Shown here piece after piece: positions 8,115 to 15,631 of a stretch of DNA of 43,630 nt (positions within the stretch are counted from its first letter, which is position 1; each line of letters begins with the position of its first letter). Below the pieces are notes generated by a model, which saw nothing but the letters and a program-made list of their open reading frames with translations, was not told where the DNA came from and did no database searches. The DNA lies in assembly GCF_007997085.1 (NCBI RefSeq), contig NZ_VORR01000035.1, positions 1 to 43,630 of the forward strand. The letters run 5' to 3'. This DNA is from Polaribacter sp. IC066. GTDB lineage: Bacteria; Bacteroidota; Bacteroidia; Flavobacteriales; Flavobacteriaceae. A program made the translations under genes and the position numbers.

Positions 8115-8561
8115 ATGATGCAAAAACTCAATCTCCCTTTCTATAATTTCAAACTCAAAAGTAGCGAAAATAAGACGCTTATTTTTGATAATTTGAGAAA
8201 AAAATATATGGTTTTAACGCCAGAGGAATGGGTTCGTCAGCATTTTGTTCAATTTTTGATTGATGTAAAAAAATATCCAAGATCATTAATTGCTTTAGAA
8301 AAACAGTTAACGATTAACAATCGAAAAAAAAGAACCGACATTTTGGTTTTTAATACTGATGGCGAACATGAAATTATTGTGGAATGCAAAGCACCATCTA
8401 TAAAGATTACCCAAGCTACTTTTGATCAAATTGCGCGCTATAACTTAAAGCTAAACGCTAATTATTTAATTGTAACCAACGGTTTAGAGCATTTTTATTG
8501 TAAAATGGATTTTGAAAAAGAAACATATATTTTTCTAGAAACCATTCCTGATTATAATTAA
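8115..8561 (+). CDS. Stand-alone HsdR N-terminal (type I restriction-like) domain protein
   Basis: A 148-residue protein matching the HSDR_N_2 type of PD-(D/E)xK nuclease-like domain. The core reads KKRTDILVFN at residues 71-80 (Asp75) and EIIVECKAP at 86-94 (Glu90-x-Lys92), the spacing of a nuclease active site; QATFDQIARYN at 100-110 and YLIVTNG follow as expected. No helicase, specificity or methylase subunit is nearby, so this is not a restriction system. Such single-domain proteins are widespread in Bacteroidota and of unknown role. Two tandem ATG codons open the frame; the first is given. It is divergent from the degraded ATPase/holA unit. Confidence 0.85.
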   Translation: MMQKLNLPFYNFKLKSSENKTLIFDNLRKKYMVLTPEEWVRQHFVQFLIDVKKYPRSLIALEKQLTINNRKKRTDILVFNTDGEHEIIVECKAPSIKITQATFDQIARYNLKLNANYLIVTNGLEHFYCKMDFEKETYIFLETIPDYN

Positions 8562-8606
8562 GAAAACTTTAATTGTTACCCAATTTTTAAATGTAATTTT
8601 GATCTC

Positions 8607-9605
8607 TTGAAAACAGCAATTGTAATATTAAACTGGAACGGACAAAAACTACTAGAACAGTTTTTACCCTCTATTGTGAATTTTAGTTCGCAAGAAGCTA
8701 CCATTTATGTGGCCGATAATGCTTCTACAGACTCTTCGATTCGTTATGTAGAAAAATTTTTTCCGTCAATTAAAATTATCAGAAACGCTATAAATGGCGG
8801 ATATGCAAAAGGTTATAATGATGCGCTACAAACTATAGATGCTGATCTCTACTGCTTACTAAATTCTGATGTTGAAGTTACCGAAAACTGGCTAAAGCCT
8901 ATTATCACCATTTTTAAGGAAGATGATAAAACAGCCATCATTCAGCCGAAAATTTTAGATTTTAAAGATAAAACGAAATTTGAATATGCAGGAGCTGCTG
9001 GTGGATTTATAGACTTATACGGGTATCCGTATTGTAGAGGACGTGTTTTTAATGATTTAGAAACCGATACCGGTCAATTTAATGATGTTAAAGAAATTTT
9101 TTGGGCCTCCGGTGCGTGTTTATTTGTAAGCGCTAAAGTATTTCATCAATTACACGGTTTTGATGAGGATTATTTTGCGCATCAAGAAGAAATTGATTTT
9201 TGCTGGAGAGTTCAAAACAGGGGCTACAAAGTAAAGTATGTTGGTACATCTACCGTTTTTCATGTTGGTGGTGCAACTCTAGAAGAAAACAATCCTCAAA
9301 AAACATTTTTAAATTTTAGAAATAGTTTATTAAATATTGTAAAAAACGTACCTAATAAACATGTTTTTAGCATTATCTTTTTACGTTTGATTTTAGACGG
9401 ACTTGCTAGCTTAAAGTTTATGGCAGCCTTAAAACCTTTGCATGCCTACTCTATTTTAAGAGCGCATTTTAGTTTCTATAAAAACCTCATTAAATTCTTA
9501 CGCAAACGCAAAGAATTAGTCAAAAAACCAAATTATAATTTACACACCAGTATTGTTTGGCAATATTTTGCGCTGGGAAGAAAAAAGTTTGAAGATTTAA
9601 AATGA
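8607..9605 (+). CDS. Glycosyltransferase family 2
   Basis: A 332-residue GT-A glycosyltransferase. The N-terminus KTAIVILNWNGQKLLEQFL and VADNASTDSS (about residues 33-42) form the nucleotide-sugar fold, LLNSDVEV (about 83-90) supplies the metal-binding acidic motif, and FWASGACLFVSAKVF plus GFDEDYFAHQEEIDFCWRVQ (near 166-205) are typical of the rhamnosyl/GT2 subgroup. Likely adds a sugar to an envelope polysaccharide or glycan; the acceptor is unknown. The start is a TTG 45 bases after the HsdR-N stop, the only plausible start before the conserved KTAIVILNWN. A hydrophobic/basic C-terminal region may associate with the membrane. Confidence 0.92.
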   Translation: MKTAIVILNWNGQKLLEQFLPSIVNFSSQEATIYVADNASTDSSIRYVEKFFPSIKIIRNAINGGYAKGYNDALQTIDADLYCLLNSDVEVTENWLKPIITIFKEDDKTAIIQPKILDFKDKTKFEYAGAAGGFIDLYGYPYCRGRVFNDLETDTGQFNDVKEIFWASGACLFVSAKVFHQLHGFDEDYFAHQEEIDFCWRVQNRGYKVKYVGTSTVFHVGGATLEENNPQKTFLNFRNSLLNIVKNVPNKHVFSIIFLRLILDGLASLKFMAALKPLHAYSILRAHFSFYKNLIKFLRKRKELVKKPNYNLHTSIVWQYFALGRKKFEDLK

Positions 9606-9705
9606 ACAACCTCGAAAGAAAGCTATCGAGATATCAAAAAGGAATATCTTTTTAATATTACGAAGTAAAGCGCCGGAATATTAAACTAAAAATCGCCCTA
9701 AATAC

Positions 9706-9811
9706 TGAAACAAACTGACTACCGGACAGGCATGTTCAGCAAACGATGCAAGATTAATTGAACTTACAATTTTGAATTCATAGTTTGGCTATTTTACAAA
9801 ATTGAGTTTCA
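9706..9811. repeat. Dispersed repeat, copy 1
   Basis: Non-coding DNA in the convergent gap between the glycosyltransferase and the YciO-type gene. The segment ending TTACAATTTTGAATTCATAG ... AAAATTGAGTTTCA (54 bases, 9758-9811) matches 19230-19283 at about 42 of 54 positions by hand alignment; similarity extends upstream through GAAACAA...GATTAATT. The rest of 9606-10007 holds short imperfect inverted repeats (for example CTCGA...TCGAG near 9610-9632) but no gene. Confidence 0.55.
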
Positions 9812-10007
9812 CGAACAAACTAAAAGCCTTTCTGCCTATATTTTTAAATACAACAAAAGGTTTCACCAAATTTTATTGTTTGAAAATAACCCCAGAAAAA
9901 GAGAATAAAACCACAAAATTCGCAAAATTTTGATTCTTTAAAAGAGTACCATCATTGCATCTTGAGAGTTTAGCACTTTAAGAAATGCTTAAAAAAAACA
10001 AAACTTT

Positions 10008-10628
10008 TTAAAGGATATCTAAACTTCCTTTTCCTTCTCTAATTACTTGAGGTTCAGCGTCTGTTAAATCGATTATCGTAGAGGCATAATTATCTCCAAA
10101 ACCACCATCAATTACAATATCTACTAAATTTCTCCATTTTTCAAAAATCAATTCAGGATCTGTAGTATATTCTAAAACGTCATCTTCATCTCTTATAGAG
10201 GTAGAAACAATAGGATTTCCTAAAGCCTCTACAATTGCTTTTGCAATGGTATTATCGGGAATACGAATTCCGACTGTTTTTCGCTTTTTAAAAGCTTTTG
10301 GTAAATTGTTACTTCCTGGCAAAATAAAAGTATAAGGTCCAGGTAGAGCCCTTTTCAAAATCTTAAACGTTGGTGAATCTATTTGTTTTACATAATCTGA
10401 TAAGTTACTCAAATCAGTACAAATAAATGAGAAATTTGCCTTTTCTAGTTTAATTCCTTTAATTAAGGCAATTTTTTCTAGTGCTTTTGTATTGGTAATA
10501 TCGCAACCCAAACCGTAAACAGTATCTGTAGGATAAATAATTATACCGCCGTTTTTAAGCACTTTTACAACCCGCTGAATTTCTTTGGGATTAGGATTTT
10601 CGGTGTAAATTTTAATAAACTCTGCCAT
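10008..10628 (-). CDS. YciO/Sua5/YrdC-type protein (threonylcarbamoyladenylate synthase family)
   Basis: A 206-residue member of the YrdC fold that binds ATP and tRNA; TsaC/Sua5 members make threonylcarbamoyl-AMP for the t6A37 modification. The fold marks are GGIIIYPTDTVYGLGCDITN (about 27-46), LPGPYTFILPG (near 95-105), TVGIRIPDN (near 117-125) and STSIRDEDD. Length (206) and the NFSFICTDLSNLSDY stretch (near 85) match the YciO subgroup, and the Lys-x-Arg motif typical of TsaC/Sua5 is not evident in IALIKGIKLEKANF. I therefore prefer YciO-like to tsaC, though automatic pipelines usually name it L-threonylcarbamoyladenylate synthase. Confidence 0.85.
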   Translation of the reverse strand: MAEFIKIYTENPNPKEIQRVVKVLKNGGIIIYPTDTVYGLGCDITNTKALEKIALIKGIKLEKANFSFICTDLSNLSDYVKQIDSPTFKILKRALPGPYTFILPGSNNLPKAFKKRKTVGIRIPDNTIAKAIVEALGNPIVSTSIRDEDDVLEYTTDPELIFEKWRNLVDIVIDGGFGDNYASTIIDLTDAEPQVIREGKGSLDIL

Positions 10629-10732
10629 TATATAAAAATACGAAAAAACCTAACCATACCAACTAAATATTATAATATGTTATAAAACTTACTTGGTATA
10701 GCAAAGGTATTCTTTTGGGAAAGTATCTTTTT

Positions 10733-11434
10733 TTAGGTTTTATCTACCAATCGAAATCCTTCTCCATGAATATTTAAAATTTCTACAGCATCATCGTCTT
10801 TTAAATACTTACGTAATTTGGCAATATATACATCCATACTTCTAGAGGTAAAATAATTATCGTCTCTCCAAATTTTGGTAAGTGCTAACTCTCTTGGCAT
10901 CAAATCATTCTTATGAATCGCTAACATGCGCAACAATTTACTTTCTTTTGGCGATAATTTGCTAGGTTCTGCTTCTTTACCAACAGATAAATGACGCAAT
11001 TTAGAGTTAAAGAAAAATGAACCAATATTAAATTCAAATTGCTCTGATTCTGCTGATTTATCAGATTCTTTACGTTGTAAAATTGCTTTAATTTTGTGCA
11101 ATAAAACTTCAGAATCAAAAGGTTTATTTAAATAATCATCAGCGCCAACCGCATATCCTCTTAAAACATCTTCTTTTAATGTTTTAGCTGTTAAGAATAT
11201 AATTGGCACTTCTTTATTGGTAACTCGAATATCTTGAGCTAACGAGAAACCATCTTTACGCGGCATCATTACATCTAAAATACACAAGTCATAATCGCTA
11301 TTTTTAAACATAATTAACCCTTCTATACCGTCTTTAGCATGTGTAACATTATAATCGTTTAATGCTAAATAATCTTTTAAAACGGTTCCGAAATTTGGAT
11401 CGTCTTCTACTAATAATATTTTTTTACTTCCCAT
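10733..11434 (-). CDS. OmpR-family response regulator
   Basis: A 233-residue two-component response regulator. The receiver domain starts KKILLVEDDPNFG, with acidic residues 11-12, the phospho-acceptor Asp54 in CILDVMMPRKDG, the switch Thr82 region LTAK, and Lys104 in YLNKPFD. The winged-helix DNA-binding domain occupies about residues 135-233, ending with SRSMDVYIAKLRKYLKDD and LNIHGEGFRLVD. It lies directly downstream of its histidine kinase on the same strand, separated by 36 bases made almost wholly of an 8-bp tandem repeat. Resembles the Bacteroides RprY type, but the regulon is unknown. Confidence 0.94.
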   Translation of the reverse strand: MGSKKILLVEDDPNFGTVLKDYLALNDYNVTHAKDGIEGLIMFKNSDYDLCILDVMMPRKDGFSLAQDIRVTNKEVPIIFLTAKTLKEDVLRGYAVGADDYLNKPFDSEVLLHKIKAILQRKESDKSAESEQFEFNIGSFFFNSKLRHLSVGKEAEPSKLSPKESKLLRMLAIHKNDLMPRELALTKIWRDDNYFTSRSMDVYIAKLRKYLKDDDAVEILNIHGEGFRLVDKT

Positions 11435-11440
11435 TTTATA

Positions 11441-11472
11441 AACTTTTTAACTTTTTAACTTTTTAACTTTTT
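11441..11472 (-). repeat. Four perfect 8-bp tandem repeats between kinase and regulator
   Basis: Four exact copies of AACTTTTT on the plus strand (AAAAAGTT in the mRNA) run from two bases inside the kinase stop codon to 7 bases before the regulator ATG. Short perfect tandem repeats can gain or lose units by slippage; here a change would alter the stop-to-start distance by 8 bases without touching either protein. Confidence 0.9.
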
Positions 11473-13039
11473 AAATTAAAGGTAATTTTACTGTAAATGT
11501 ACTTCCTTGTCCTTTTTCACTTTCAACAAAAACGGTTCCGTGATGTTTTTCTACAATTTCTTTTACATAAGCCAAACCTAAACCATGCCCTTTTACATCG
11601 TGTATGTTTCCTTTTTGCTCTCTGTAAAACTTATCAAAAACGCTCTTTTGAACACTTTTGCCCATTCCTATTCCTTTATCTTTTATCTTAATAATAAAAA
11701 ACTTGTTGGTACTTTCTGTATACACATCTATTTTTGGTGGCTTATCAGAATATTTTGTTGCATTCTCTAACATATTTACAATAACATTTGTTAAATGAAA
11801 TTCGTTTCCCGAAATTTCTGCTGTAATCGCCTCTAAATGCGTTTCTATTGTTCCTTTTTTGTCATCAACCAATAAACTAACATGTGATATAGCATCTTCT
11901 ATAATGTCGTGAACATCGATGGTTTCCTTACTAATATCTAATTGATTTTTTTCTAATCTAGAAATTCGCAACACATTTTCTACTTGAGTATGCATTCTTT
12001 TATTCTCATCACGAATCATATTTACATAGCGTAAAACCTTTTCGTTGTCATTAATAATTTTCGGGTTTTTGATAGAATCTAAAGCCAAATTAATCGTAGC
12101 AATTGGTGTTTTAAACTCGTGCGTCATATTATTGATGAAATCTGTTTTTATTTCTGATATTTTTTTCTGTTTAATTAACTGATATAACGAACTTGAAAAA
12201 GCAACAACAATAATAAAAATGAAAAATAATGAGAGCAATAGTATGTTAGAAATACCTGATAAAATATGTTTGTTCTTTGTTGGAAACTCTAAATTTAAAA
12301 TATATTCTGGGTTATCATTAGTATCATAAAATAACGGATAAGGGTAACTATCTTTTTGATTAATTGTGTAATAACCAGACTTTAGCTTTGTTGCCAAACC
12401 ATCATTACTGTACACCCCATATTTAAAATCTAACTGTATATTTCTCTTTTGTAATTCGTCTTTTATCGTTTCATTTAACTCTCTATTACTAACTCTTTGA
12501 TTAATCGGATTTTTACTTTTAAAATCTTTCGTTATTTCAGAAATCTGAAAATTCTCATATTTCTTCATTCTTCCTAAAAACGAATAGCGCTTTTCATCCG
12601 CAGATTTAAAAATATGATCATCGTCTTTTATAAAACTAGTCTGAAAAAAATCTTTTTTACCAGAAACCCTTTTAAAGATAACCGTTTCATTGTCTAAAAA
12701 ATCTAAAGGAATCTCAAAATTTTCTTCTAAAATTGTGGTTCCGTAGGTAATTTTTCTATTGTTAGTCGTATCAATTTGTTGAATCAGAAAATTTTTAATT
12801 TGTGCATCGTCTGCCAATGTTTTTCTATCTAAAAAACCTTCAATTATATTTTCTATTTGTTGTTCTTCCTTTTCATTAATTCTTTCGGTAACTCTGGCCA
12901 AAGATTTTTGTACATCATTTTTAAATTGTTCTTTCTTACTTTCTACTGCATTATTAATCCAATAAAGCTGCACAGAGATAATTCCTATCAAAGAAATACT
13001 CATTAAAACAACAATAAGCATAAACATTTTTTTGCCCAT
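11471..13039 (-). CDS. Membrane sensor histidine kinase
   Basis: A 522-residue sensor kinase. Transmembrane helices at about residues 7-29 and 262-288 enclose a roughly 230-residue periplasmic sensor region without a recognised domain. The dimerisation/phosphotransfer segment has NNMTHEFKTPIATINLAL with phospho-acceptor His307. The ATPase domain shows the N box NVIVNMLENATKYS, G1 IKDKGIGMG, F box KFYREQ and G2 GHGLGLAYVKEIVEKHHG. There is no clear HAMP domain between helix 2 and the H box. Upstream of and probably co-transcribed with the response regulator. A -7 element lies only 5 bases before the ATG, so the mRNA may be leaderless. Confidence 0.94.
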   Translation of the reverse strand: MGKKMFMLIVVLMSISLIGIISVQLYWINNAVESKKEQFKNDVQKSLARVTERINEKEEQQIENIIEGFLDRKTLADDAQIKNFLIQQIDTTNNRKITYGTTILEENFEIPLDFLDNETVIFKRVSGKKDFFQTSFIKDDDHIFKSADEKRYSFLGRMKKYENFQISEITKDFKSKNPINQRVSNRELNETIKDELQKRNIQLDFKYGVYSNDGLATKLKSGYYTINQKDSYPYPLFYDTNDNPEYILNLEFPTKNKHILSGISNILLLSLFFIFIIVVAFSSSLYQLIKQKKISEIKTDFINNMTHEFKTPIATINLALDSIKNPKIINDNEKVLRYVNMIRDENKRMHTQVENVLRISRLEKNQLDISKETIDVHDIIEDAISHVSLLVDDKKGTIETHLEAITAEISGNEFHLTNVIVNMLENATKYSDKPPKIDVYTESTNKFFIIKIKDKGIGMGKSVQKSVFDKFYREQKGNIHDVKGHGLGLAYVKEIVEKHHGTVFVESEKGQGSTFTVKLPLI

Positions 13040-13043
13040 ATAT

Positions 13044-13051
13044 CAAAGTTA
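13044..13051 (-). promoter_or_regulatory. -7 element TAACTTTG before the histidine kinase
   Basis: TAACTTTG on the minus strand matches TAnnTTTG exactly. No TTG is found 19 bases upstream. It ends 4 bases before the kinase ATG (13039), placing the likely transcription start on or next to the start codon. Confidence 0.45.
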
Positions 13052-13142
13052 GTTTATTAAAAAATTGGAATTCACGTTTTTAACGTAGATTAACAAAAAA
13101 AAAGAAAATTTAAGAGTAATTTAACAATAACGTTAAAGATAT

Positions 13143-13742
13143 TTAAACATTTTGTGATTTTCTTGTTAAAATATTATGAATTTTACTGACTTGACCTTTT
13201 GTTTCCTCAAGGTTTTCATTGCAAATAATATAGTTAGATTTCAGTATTCTTTTTGCATCTGTCCACTGATTTTTCATACGAATTAAAACCTCTTTTTCTG
13301 TAGATAAATCTCTTGCAATTACTCTTTGTATTTTAGTCTTTATATCGGCAAAAACAGTAATTATACAATCGCAAATTAAGTTACTTTTGCTTTCAAATAG
13401 AATGGCATTTTCGTAAATTATATAGTCTTTATTGCTATTATTTTTTACAAATTCTTTAAAATTCTTTTTTACTTCTGGATGCACAATTGCATTTAACTTT
13501 GATAGTTTTTCTTTGTCTTTAAAAACGATTTCTGCAATGTGTTTTCTATTTAATTTGTGATTTACAAAAGCTAATTGACCAAACTCTTTGATTAATTTAT
13601 CTTTTATACTGCTCGATGAATTCATTAGCTTTTTAGCCTCAACATCTGCAATATAAATAGCTACATTGTTAAACGCTGAAAAAAAGTTTGCTACCGTTGT
13701 TTTGCCGCTACCAATACCACCTGTTAAACCAACAATCATCAT
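13143..13742 (-). CDS. coaE: Dephospho-CoA kinase
   Basis: Phosphorylates dephospho-CoA at the 3'-hydroxyl, the last step of coenzyme A synthesis. The 199-residue protein opens with MMIVGLTGGIGSGKTTVANF, containing the Walker A GGIGSGKTT (residues 8-16), followed by the IADVEAKKLM Asp motif near 32-41, a CoA-binding HPEVKK near 88-93, and the lid R-V-I-A-R-D near 137-142. Length is normal for the family. It starts at the base after the YbbR-type gene ends, so the two are one transcription unit, a pairing seen in many Flavobacteriia. Confidence 0.95.
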   Translation of the reverse strand: MMIVGLTGGIGSGKTTVANFFSAFNNVAIYIADVEAKKLMNSSSSIKDKLIKEFGQLAFVNHKLNRKHIAEIVFKDKEKLSKLNAIVHPEVKKNFKEFVKNNSNKDYIIYENAILFESKSNLICDCIITVFADIKTKIQRVIARDLSTEKEVLIRMKNQWTDAKRILKSNYIICNENLEETKGQVSKIHNILTRKSQNV

Positions 13743-14684
13743 TTATTTTTGAATTAAATAATCTATTTTAGCGGGCATAATTTTAAAACTTTTAATAAAA
13801 TTAGGCTTTGAAATTATTTTTGGAATTAAATACCCTAAATTATTTTTTTCAGAGATAGAAAAATCACACTCAACTTTAAAAGAAGCTTCTGAAACTTTTG
13901 CAAAATTAGACAATGCTACAATATAAACTACCTCTACATTTTCTGTTAAAATAGTTAAACTTGTGTTCTCTGGTAAGTTGGTTATTGTAAACGGAATTTG
14001 CAAAACGCCTTCTGTAAATTTATCTACTTTACCTGTAATTGTGGCTTTTAATAGATTAAATTTCAAACTATTCTGGTTTTCTGACTTTGAAATAAATACC
14101 TGATTACTAAAATCTGATTTCACACCTTTTAAAGTTAAGGTACTTAAATTAAGATAGTTAATTTTTTGTAGTTGCGATTTAGAGCCAGAAATAACAATAG
14201 AATCTGGTTTTACAGTAATAGAATCTAAAAGATCATAACCAATATGATAGCTAATATCTAAATTAGGTTTTAAAGCTACTTTTTTAGACCCTAGAACACC
14301 TAAATTTAAATAAATGGTATCTGGCATTATTTCTTGTAATTCAACTCCTGTTAATAGTTGTTTCTGAATTTTTATTGTTTGATTTTTTGGTAAAAGATAA
14401 AAATTAGAACCTTTCTTTTTTTGTAATTTAGAAGCTTCTAGTTCTATATTTTTATTATTAAATTTAGTTCTTAAAATTTTAAATCCCGATGCTTTTATAG
14501 CAATTTCTATCTCTTTTATGGGCTTTTTTTGTAAAAGCCTATTCTGCGGTATATTTTTATAAATTACTGGGCAGGTAACCACAGTAACATATTCTTTAGA
14601 AAATGTAATTAAAAACCAAATCACAAAAGAGATGATTAAAAAACTGATAAATGTTTTCGGTATTTTCTTTGAGGTTTTTGCCAA
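13743..14684 (-). CDS. YbbR-like domain protein
   Basis: A 313-residue protein with a single N-terminal membrane helix (about residues 11-28, FISFLIISFVIWFLITFS) and an extracytoplasmic beta-rich region. Motif-like stretches such as DTIYLNLGVLGSKKVALKPN and VKPDSIVISGSKSQLQKINY are typical of YbbR repeats, including the V-x-P-x-x-V/I-x-[IV]-x-G core. In Firmicutes YbbR (CdaR) modulates a diadenylate cyclase; no cyclase gene is adjacent here, so that role is not inferred. The start is a TTG at 14684; no in-frame ATG precedes the helix. Followed without gap by coaE, with a terminator for yajC just upstream. Confidence 0.85.
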   Translation of the reverse strand: MAKTSKKIPKTFISFLIISFVIWFLITFSKEYVTVVTCPVIYKNIPQNRLLQKKPIKEIEIAIKASGFKILRTKFNNKNIELEASKLQKKKGSNFYLLPKNQTIKIQKQLLTGVELQEIMPDTIYLNLGVLGSKKVALKPNLDISYHIGYDLLDSITVKPDSIVISGSKSQLQKINYLNLSTLTLKGVKSDFSNQVFISKSENQNSLKFNLLKATITGKVDKFTEGVLQIPFTITNLPENTSLTILTENVEVVYIVALSNFAKVSEASFKVECDFSISEKNNLGYLIPKIISKPNFIKSFKIMPAKIDYLIQK

Positions 14685-14726
14685 GAAGATAATTTTTAGT
14701 GCAAGCTAATAAAAAGTTCATAAACA

Positions 14727-14766
14727 AAAAAATGAGCTTTGTCTTAAAAGAAAAAGCTCATTTTTT
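14727..14766 (-). terminator. Intrinsic terminator after yajC
   Basis: Arms AAAAAATGAGCTTT (14727-14740) and AAAGCTCATTTTTT (14753-14766) pair perfectly over 14 bases around a 12-base loop, giving a U-rich tail on the minus strand. It ends the nusB/DUF1573/yajC group and separates it from ybbR-coaE; the hairpin could work on both strands. Confidence 0.85.
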
Positions 14767-14782
14767 AAAATGTATGTAGCAA

Positions 14783-15109
14783 CTACTTTTTAGCAGGTAC
14801 TGCCACAGGTGCAAGTTTTTTACTCAATTCCATTGAAATTGAAGAACGCTCAAACTTCATTCTGCCAGCTCCTGTTTCTACTGTAAGTGTGTTATCGGCA
14901 TCATGAATTTCTATAATTTTACCATGTATCCCGCTTGTGGTAATTATTTTTGTACCCTTTTTAATCTCTGCCTGAAATGTTTTTTCTTTTTTCTGGCGAT
15001 TCATTTGTGGTCTAATCATAAAGAAATACAATACACCAATCATTGCAACAAAAGGCAAAATTGACATTAAACTTCCTGCATCTGCTTGTAATACTATTGT
15101 TGAAAACAT
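14783..15109 (-). CDS. yajC: Preprotein translocase subunit YajC
   Basis: Small accessory protein of the Sec translocon that associates with SecDF. The 108-residue protein has one N-terminal membrane helix (about residues 11-33, containing LPFVAMIGVLYFFMIRPQMN, whose YFxxIRPQxxRxK run is the family mark) and a short cytoplasmic domain with GTKIITTSGIHGKIIEI. The C-terminus is slightly basic with an Ala/Pro-rich end. Located 4 bases downstream of the DUF1573 gene, with a strong terminator 17 bases beyond its stop. Confidence 0.96.
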   Translation of the reverse strand: MFSTIVLQADAGSLMSILPFVAMIGVLYFFMIRPQMNRQKKEKTFQAEIKKGTKIITTSGIHGKIIEIHDADNTLTVETGAGRMKFERSSISMELSKKLAPVAVPAKK

Positions 15110-15113
15110 ATTT

Positions 15114-15581
15114 TTATTTTGCTTTTGGAGTTACCATACCTTTTAGAGTTAAAATTTCTCTTCCGGTTTCTGTATTCGTTATTAGAGTAATATTTTTTTG
15201 TTGTCTGTTTTGTTTTCCGTTCGTGTTAAATTTAACTTGAACATCTTCAGTTTGTCCTGGCTTAATTGGTTTTTTAGGCCAAACAGGCACTGTACAACCA
15301 CAAGTAACTTTGGCATCTGTAATCACTAAATCTGTTGTACCAGAATTAGTTACTTTAAAAGTTGTTTCTACAATGTCGCCTTCATTTACAGTACCAAAAT
15401 CATATTCAGTACTTTCAAACGAAATAGAAGCTGCACCATTTTTAATTTCTACATCTCTAGATTTTGCACTTTCTAAATTGTCTTTGTTAATTTTTGAAGT
15501 TGCGCTACCCGTTCCGTTTCCGCAAGAAATAAATAAGCTTGAAGAAATTAGAAACGCAAACAAGATTGTTATTTTTTTCAT
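15114..15581 (-). CDS. DUF1573 lipoprotein
   Basis: A 155-residue secreted lipoprotein starting MKKITILFAFLISSSLFISC, with lipobox FISC (Cys20). The mature part is one Ig-like DUF1573 domain: SFESTEYDFGTVNEGDIVET, then VTNSGTTDLVITDAKVTCGC (with the family CGCT motif) and P-I-K-P-G-Q...V-K-F-N-T-N-G. Function of the family is unknown; the domain is common in Bacteroidota envelope proteins. An upstream TTG at 15626 could lengthen the frame by 15 codons, but that TTG is the -33 box of a consensus promoter, so the ATG at 15581 is preferred. Confidence 0.92.
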   Translation of the reverse strand: MKKITILFAFLISSSLFISCGNGTGSATSKINKDNLESAKSRDVEIKNGAASISFESTEYDFGTVNEGDIVETTFKVTNSGTTDLVITDAKVTCGCTVPVWPKKPIKPGQTEDVQVKFNTNGKQNRQQKNITLITNTETGREILTLKGMVTPKAK

Positions 15582-15596
15582 GATATAAGATTTTGG

Positions 15597-15626
15597 CAAA
15601 AATAATAAATAAATCGTTCTAAACAA
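15597..15626 (-). promoter_or_regulatory. Consensus Bacteroidota promoter for DUF1573-yajC
   Basis: Minus strand TTG (15626-15624), a 19-base spacer, then TATTTTTG (15604-15597): an exact match to TTG-N19-TAnnTTTG. It is 16 bases before the chosen ATG, and lies just after the nusB stop codon, so DUF1573-yajC can be transcribed independently of nusB. Confidence 0.8.
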
Positions 15627-15631
15627 TAGCG

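Noticed and set aside
8115..8561. A type I restriction-modification system
   Set aside because: Only the small HsdR-N-like domain is present; no methylase, specificity subunit or helicase domain nearby.
15582..15626. Longer start (TTG at 15626) for the DUF1573 protein
   Set aside because: That TTG is the -33 box of an exact TTG-N19-TATTTTTG promoter, and the ATG at 15581 begins a proper lipoprotein signal.
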